A DNA stretch of 64,000 nucleotides from Ulota crispa (Eukaryota; Streptophyta; Bryopsida; Orthotrichales; Orthotrichaceae): NCBI GenBank assembly GCA_963920765.1, contig OY987247.1, positions 1,860,001-1,924,000 of the forward strand, given 5' to 3'. Each line of letters begins with the position of its first letter. Positions within the stretch are counted from its first letter, which is position 1. Below are positions 59,801-64,000 of this stretch, in pieces. A program made the position numbers and the translations under genes. Below the pieces are notes generated by a model. It was not told the DNA's origin. It ran no database searches and was given only the letters and a program-made list of their open reading frames with translations.

Positions 59801-61161
59801 TCCCGACGGAAAATCATACCCCCTGTGTCCTTACTGTTACAACAACCCCCCATTCGAGGGGGCAGAAAAACTGTTTGGCGGAATAGGCTTCTCCAAGGAA
59901 CCGGGTAAAGGTGGTGGGAAGGGAGGAATGCCATGCACACTGTGTCCTCATCCCACTTGTCGAAATTCAATGATTCAACAAGGAGTGTGTGCGTGCCCTG
60001 AATGCGACGGCACTCTGGTTCTCGATCCGGTGAGTGCTCCTAAATGGAGGCTTGACTGCAACAAATGCAGCAATCTCGTCTATCTCCCGCACAATGCACA
60101 CAAAATCGCAGTTTGTCAAGAACGGTGTGACGAGTGTGGTTCCGCGCTTTTGGAGGTATGTACAAGCTTCCTCATGATCTCACGTGTATTGAGATAGGAC
60201 CTTACCTTACAGCACGGCAATCTCTTCAGCTGCACTTTATGTCAGTGTAGAGATCCTTGGCCTTCGCCCGCCTGATGAATCTGTAGATTTGTTTTTCTTC
60301 TGCGCACGTCTTCAAGAATTTTGCTTAAGGTTGTTCACGGCAAGAAACTTTTGAATTAATTTTTTCACATTTCATTTTGTAAAGATTGGTAAATGCAATG
60401 GTATATCCAACAATATGAATATAATCCATTGAACGTAGACATTTGTTTGAAAGTATCTACTCTCTCTGTCCCTCTAAAAACGTCCAAATCAGACACATTT
60501 CTGTACCCACTAAAAAGCTCCCTTTTGCTGATTTTGAATGCTGAGAAAGCGTTCGCCATGTTCAATGATCTCATGGGGGCAAGTTAAGCGATTAGAGAGC
60601 ATTCCTTTCCTAGCAAGCTTGGCATTGTCCATATGAGGTACCATTGTTGCTACTAATCTTTAAATCATCAATAATGAGGAGCTGACAACATGCACAAATA
60701 TGGTACTTTTTGCATGGAATTTGGGTGCCCAAACGGCAACATCAAAGCTGGAGATTTTGCGTACATTTGGTAGATGATATATTGATTCTAGAATGCATGT
60801 GTCACTAGCACAAAGACTAAAAACATAGTTAATCCTTCTCAAGGTAGCTTTTTGGACGTTTTTAGAGGGACAGAGGGAGTTAATTATTTTTCCATGGCAC
60901 TGATTTCGATTTGTGTGGAGGCAGGTCAATTTCAATAAGAACTCCACGCCGCTAGCAGATGGAGCCACCTTGCATAAAGCATGCCTTCTATGTGACAAGC
61001 TGCTCTATTCTCTAGTGGAGGTGAAGCATGGTAGATCGTTCTTTAGTAGGTCTGGGCGTGGGAGAGGTAGAGGCAGGGGTCGAGGGCGTGGTCGGCGTGG
61101 TCGAGGCCGTAGCAGCAGGGGAAGAGGTGAAGATCCTCGGATGAGTTTCAGAGATTTTTAA
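53807..61161 (+). CDS. DNA topoisomerase III-beta (TOP3B)
   Basis: Sixteen exons: 53807-53827, 54011-54067, 54918-55021, 55231-55324, 55545-55644, 55808-56054, 56397-56559, 56957-57076, 57443-57522, 57768-58049, 58172-58340, 58681-58809, 59020-59232, 59423-59602, 59739-60155 and 60925-61161. All joins keep frame, giving 870 residues (human TOP3B 862). Type IA topoisomerases relax or decatenate DNA, and TOP3B also RNA, by single-strand passage. Landmarks: [11 protein letters not shown] (Toprim Glu), LDCDREGEN with Asp114/Asp116, [21 protein letters not shown] with catalytic Tyr330, [14 protein letters not shown], then paired cysteines (CGKC 618-621, CPSC 637-640 and more to about 815) and an Arg-Gly-rich tail (about 834-858) ending MSFRDF. 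The exon 6 donor is taken as TC|GTACGT, which restores ISYGPCQ. Intron 15 carries a 420-bp MITE. Confidence 0.97.
60460..60879. mobile_element. Stowaway-like MITE in TOP3B intron 15, 420 bp
   Basis: The left end CTCTCTCTGTCCCTCTAAAA, preceded by TA, mirrors TTTTTAGAGGGACAGAGGGAG at the right. It is the inverted counterpart of 29615-30033, matching over the whole length (GATTCTAGAATGCATGTGTC and its complement). The 3' flank has TTA rather than a clean TA. It fills more than half of the 769-bp intron. Confidence 0.9.
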
Positions 61162-62136
61162 GCAGGAAGACGGTTTTACTAACTTGGAGTTATGCGACTC
61201 GGAAGAAACGAGACACTGACACGAACAAAGTTGAGACTAGTTCATCAGTGTATGTTTTCAAACTCCAGATTTACCCAAGGCCTTCATTGTTTAACTAAAA
61301 ACATTGGATGTCTCTTATGAACTCACACGAGCTGCTGCACATGTCCCATTCTGAGGTGGGTGATAGCTTTTGCAAACTGTCCTTATGGTGCTGCACTTCG
61401 ACGTTCTTGTAAAGACCATTTATCTTCTGAATTGTGCAGGTTTATTTTCTGACCAACCTTCAAGTTCCATTGCGTGAGTAGGATTTTGGCCATGAATGTG
61501 TGTGGTAACTTCTACTTCCCTTTGACGAATAATCTGACTACCTTGTAATTCAAATTTGTTGGATTTCGCAATGATTTCAAGCTGGTTCTCAATAACTCCA
61601 TAATTTACGCATTTCCATTTTGGTAATTTGGTATACAATGAGCCGTATTAAAAGATCTTGTAGTCGATTTTAGTGTATAGGTTATATTAGCCAGTTCATC
61701 GTGCGATATGAACATTTTCCTGTAATCTCATGTTTGGCACTTATTGTTAGGTTTACGAACTCTAGACCAGGACTGTGAAGCACGATCTAGTACTTCAAGG
61801 AATGGTCTCCATTCCCCAAATCACACATAATCTGGCTCTTTGATTCTTTGAATCTGTAACTCACACACAATTAATTGCATTGTTGCAAAAGTAGCCTCCG
61901 TTATAATCCTTGAAAGCATTCACCTGAGAACAGTGTTATTTTAGCAGGGTTGGAAGTTTTTTGCAGTATAATCCAAGAGGCAAAATAATTTTAGTGCGCA
62001 GGCTTTAAATAATCAATAAAAAGTTTTTGCAAATGAAAGAATTAGACATTAGTAAGTTATTATAATTTAGGAGAAATCAAAGTGAAGAATTCGTGCAGGT
62101 TGGACAAAGATTTGAGCCATGCAGTCACTCAAAGAG
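61162..62136. other. TOP3B 3' flank and spacer
   Basis: No gene is recognised. The first few hundred bases are the likely TOP3B 3' untranslated region; AATCAATAAAAAG near 62010 is a poly(A)-like signal but is far from the stop. No inverted-repeat element is seen. Confidence 0.4.
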
Positions 62137-62645
62137 GGGGAACCTTTTGCTGTTTTTTTTTGCTCGTTTGCCATGTTCAATGATCTCATGGGGGCAAGTT
62201 AAGCACTTGGAGAGCATTCCTTTCCTAGCAAACTTGGCTTTGCCCATATAAGGTACTATTGCTGCTACTAATTTGTAAATCATTAATAATAAGGAGTTGG
62301 CAGCATGCACAAAGATAGTACTTTTTGCTTGGAATTTGGGTGCCCAAATGGCAACATCAAAACTTAAAAAATTGTTAGATGGTATATTGATTCTAGAATA
62401 CATGTATCATTAGCACAAAAACTAGAATAATGAGGAGCTACCAACATTCACAAACTATGCACAAATATGGTACTTTTCGCATGGAATTTGGGTGCCTAAA
62501 CACAACATCAAAGCTAAAGATTTTTCATATATTTAGTAGATGATATATTGATTCTAAAATGCATGTGTCACTAGCACAAAAACTAAAAACACAGTTAATC
62601 CTTTGTAAGCAAACTTTTTGAACATTTTTAGAGGGACAAAGGGAG
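62137..62645. mobile_element. Rearranged Stowaway-like MITE, about 510 bp
   Basis: The right end (TTTTTAGAGGGACAAAGGGAG then TA) is intact. The left tip is missing, and the interior contains a doubled segment: GCTTGGAATTTGGGTGCC to TAGCACAAAAACTAGAAT recurs as GCATGGAATTTGGGTGCC to TAGCACAAAAACTAAAAA about 150 bases on. Same orientation as 60460, about 1.5 kb away. Confidence 0.85.
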
Positions 62646-63857
62646 TATTAGCTAGAGACCTTGCTAAAAATGATCCACTCTATAGTGAGGCCCTACCTAC
62701 ACAATCAGTTCCTCACCAAATTTTAATCTAACTACATATTTTGAAATTGAGAAAGGGAGACAAAGGTATTAAAATTTGTGGTCTATATTATTGTTCCACT
62801 CTACGGCCCATTACTAGCAACCTTGCCAAGTTCAAATTTATACCTACAATTCCTCAATGAAAATGCCATGTACAATACTGGAAACAAAGATACACACCAC
62901 CTAATTTGCTAGTCAATGAACTTGCATAACCTAGAGTATAATTGGCATTTTTTCTTATTGTGCATCACAACTTTGTAATTCATATGCAATCCCAATCAAG
63001 CATACCAAATTTTAATACTAGGAGACCTAAACTTCATTTTTGATGATTTTTTTCGTTTTAAAATCATGATTTTACGTGATAATTAATTGATAAACATTGG
63101 TGATAAATTTTTGAGATCTAATTGCATGAGTATGTAGGAAACATCCATATGCATATATTTCATGCTAAAACAAACTCCCTTCAAAGATTTGTGACATGCC
63201 CAAATTCTGTAAAATAAATATTTTTACATTATTTTAAGTAGCTTTTCACTATCATGTTCAAATAGCAAAATTTGATTATCATACAAAAAGGTTGAACGCC
63301 ATAGTGATTCTCAAGATTGTTAAGGAGCCGATCAATTATTCAGATGACATTATTTAACAAGAATTCATGAAATATCTGACAGTCAAGATTGGTTCGTAAG
63401 AAATCCTGAGATACAAGCTTCATTTAAAATTTCTCAGGCTTAGGCAAAAGAGATGGAACCAAAGAAGTCCTTAGCATTTGCAGTACCAATCAACGCAATA
63501 AGACCAGAACCTCAAAGAGCAACAGGAGACAAGACCTCCATCTTGATTGCATAGGGGGATGATAACCATTTCATGCACATTCAAAACCTGCAGATAACAG
63601 AACTACGTGCTACAACCAGTTCACAAACACACAAAATTCACAAGGCATGTCTTTCAAAAAGGTATGTTTTTGAATCTGCAGTCCCTTCTTCCGCTTCTCA
63701 TCTAAAATTAGAAGAATTTGAGAAGAACAGTACGCACTGGCAAAGACTTCCAATCCTGAAAACCTCCAAAATATTCGTGTGAGCTCATGAAACCCTTCGT
63801 TGATGTCATAACCAAATAGCTAAGCAATTGTGTAGTTTGGCTCCTCTTGAGCTTCAC
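62646..63857. other. AT-rich spacer
   Basis: No gene, RNA gene or clear transposon was recognised between the MITE and the possible gene end at 63858. Confidence 0.4.
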
Positions 63858-63998
63858 TCAAAATTTCAATTTCTTCTTGTGGTGCCTCTCCTTCTTCAAT
63901 CGCCCTTGACTCTTTCCTCTCTTCTTAATGCCACCTCGTGCCTTCAACTTGGAGTCGTTGCCACTAGTGCTGGCACCGGCTTCATCATCAACGACCAT
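63858..63998 (-). CDS. Possible 3' end of a gene at the window edge, unknown function
   Basis: On the minus strand a frame reads MVVDDEAGASTSGNDSKLK, then a strongly basic stretch (RGGIKKRGKSQGRLKKER) ending KKKLKF and a stop; 46 codons from the ATG at 63998, possibly continuing beyond the window. Short acidic then lysine-rich sequence is typical of nucleolar or ribosome-assembly protein tails, but no family is recognised. A second frame through the same DNA is also open (EEGEAPQEEIEILSEAQEEP), so the true frame is uncertain. No intron signals were used. Confidence 0.3.
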   Translation of the reverse strand: MVVDDEAGASTSGNDSKLKARGGIKKRGKSQGRLKKERHHKKKLKF

Positions 63999-64000
63999 AG

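Overview
This window looks like nuclear DNA of a plant (streptophyte). It has intron-rich genes with GT-AG introns, a chloroplast-type elongation factor P, a HAK/KUP/KT potassium transporter, a two-domain LEA2 (WHy) desiccation-type protein, a DNA topoisomerase III-beta with an Arg-Gly tail, and a plant-type telomere motif (TTTAGGG). Most introns are short (tens to a few hundred bases) and the DNA between genes is AT-rich and packed with small inverted-repeat transposons. This would suit a non-flowering plant or a streptophyte alga, but the species cannot be fixed from the sequence and that is inference.

Layout. 1-9.3 kb: no convincing gene; repeats, a possible TTAA-flanked element, half of a fold-back element and a small inverted-repeat element. 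9.37-16.4 kb: a doubtful gene of unknown function (two possible exons 5.9 kb apart) whose intron would contain a truncated duplicate of the LEA2 gene. 16.5-27 kb: a transposon graveyard with several miniature inverted-repeat elements, a Penelope-like reverse-transcriptase fossil and one unexplained 212-codon open frame. 27-32.2 kb: the full-length LEA2 gene, led by a four-unit ~257-bp tandem repeat and carrying a Stowaway-like element in its first coding intron. 32.2-35.7 kb: more small elements, one inserted in another. 35.7-40.3 kb: HAK/KUP transporter, minus strand, 8 coding exons, 793 residues. 40.3-49.9 kb: long HAK upstream region, then transposon DNA including a 733-bp fold-back element. 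49.96-52.66 kb: plastid-type EF-P, minus strand, 7 exons, 242 residues. 53.8-61.16 kb: TOP3B, plus strand, 16 exons, 870 residues; EF-P and TOP3B are divergent, 1.15 kb apart. 61.2-64 kb: a rearranged Stowaway-like element and, at the edge, the end of a possible minus-strand gene.

The genes are ordinary housekeeping or stress genes and do not form a pathway. The most informative structures are: (1) the LEA2 duplication, in which the truncated copy keeps the exact 127-bp intron that the full copy would have without its MITE, so it is an empty site; (2) at least three terminal-inverted-repeat families defined by their target duplications (TTAA; TA + AGGTRG; TA + CTCCCTCTGTCCC); and (3) the HAK transporter, which has Gly where the family's first-helix motif has its near-invariant Asp. 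I found no CRISPR array, rRNA, tRNA or intact virus-like element.
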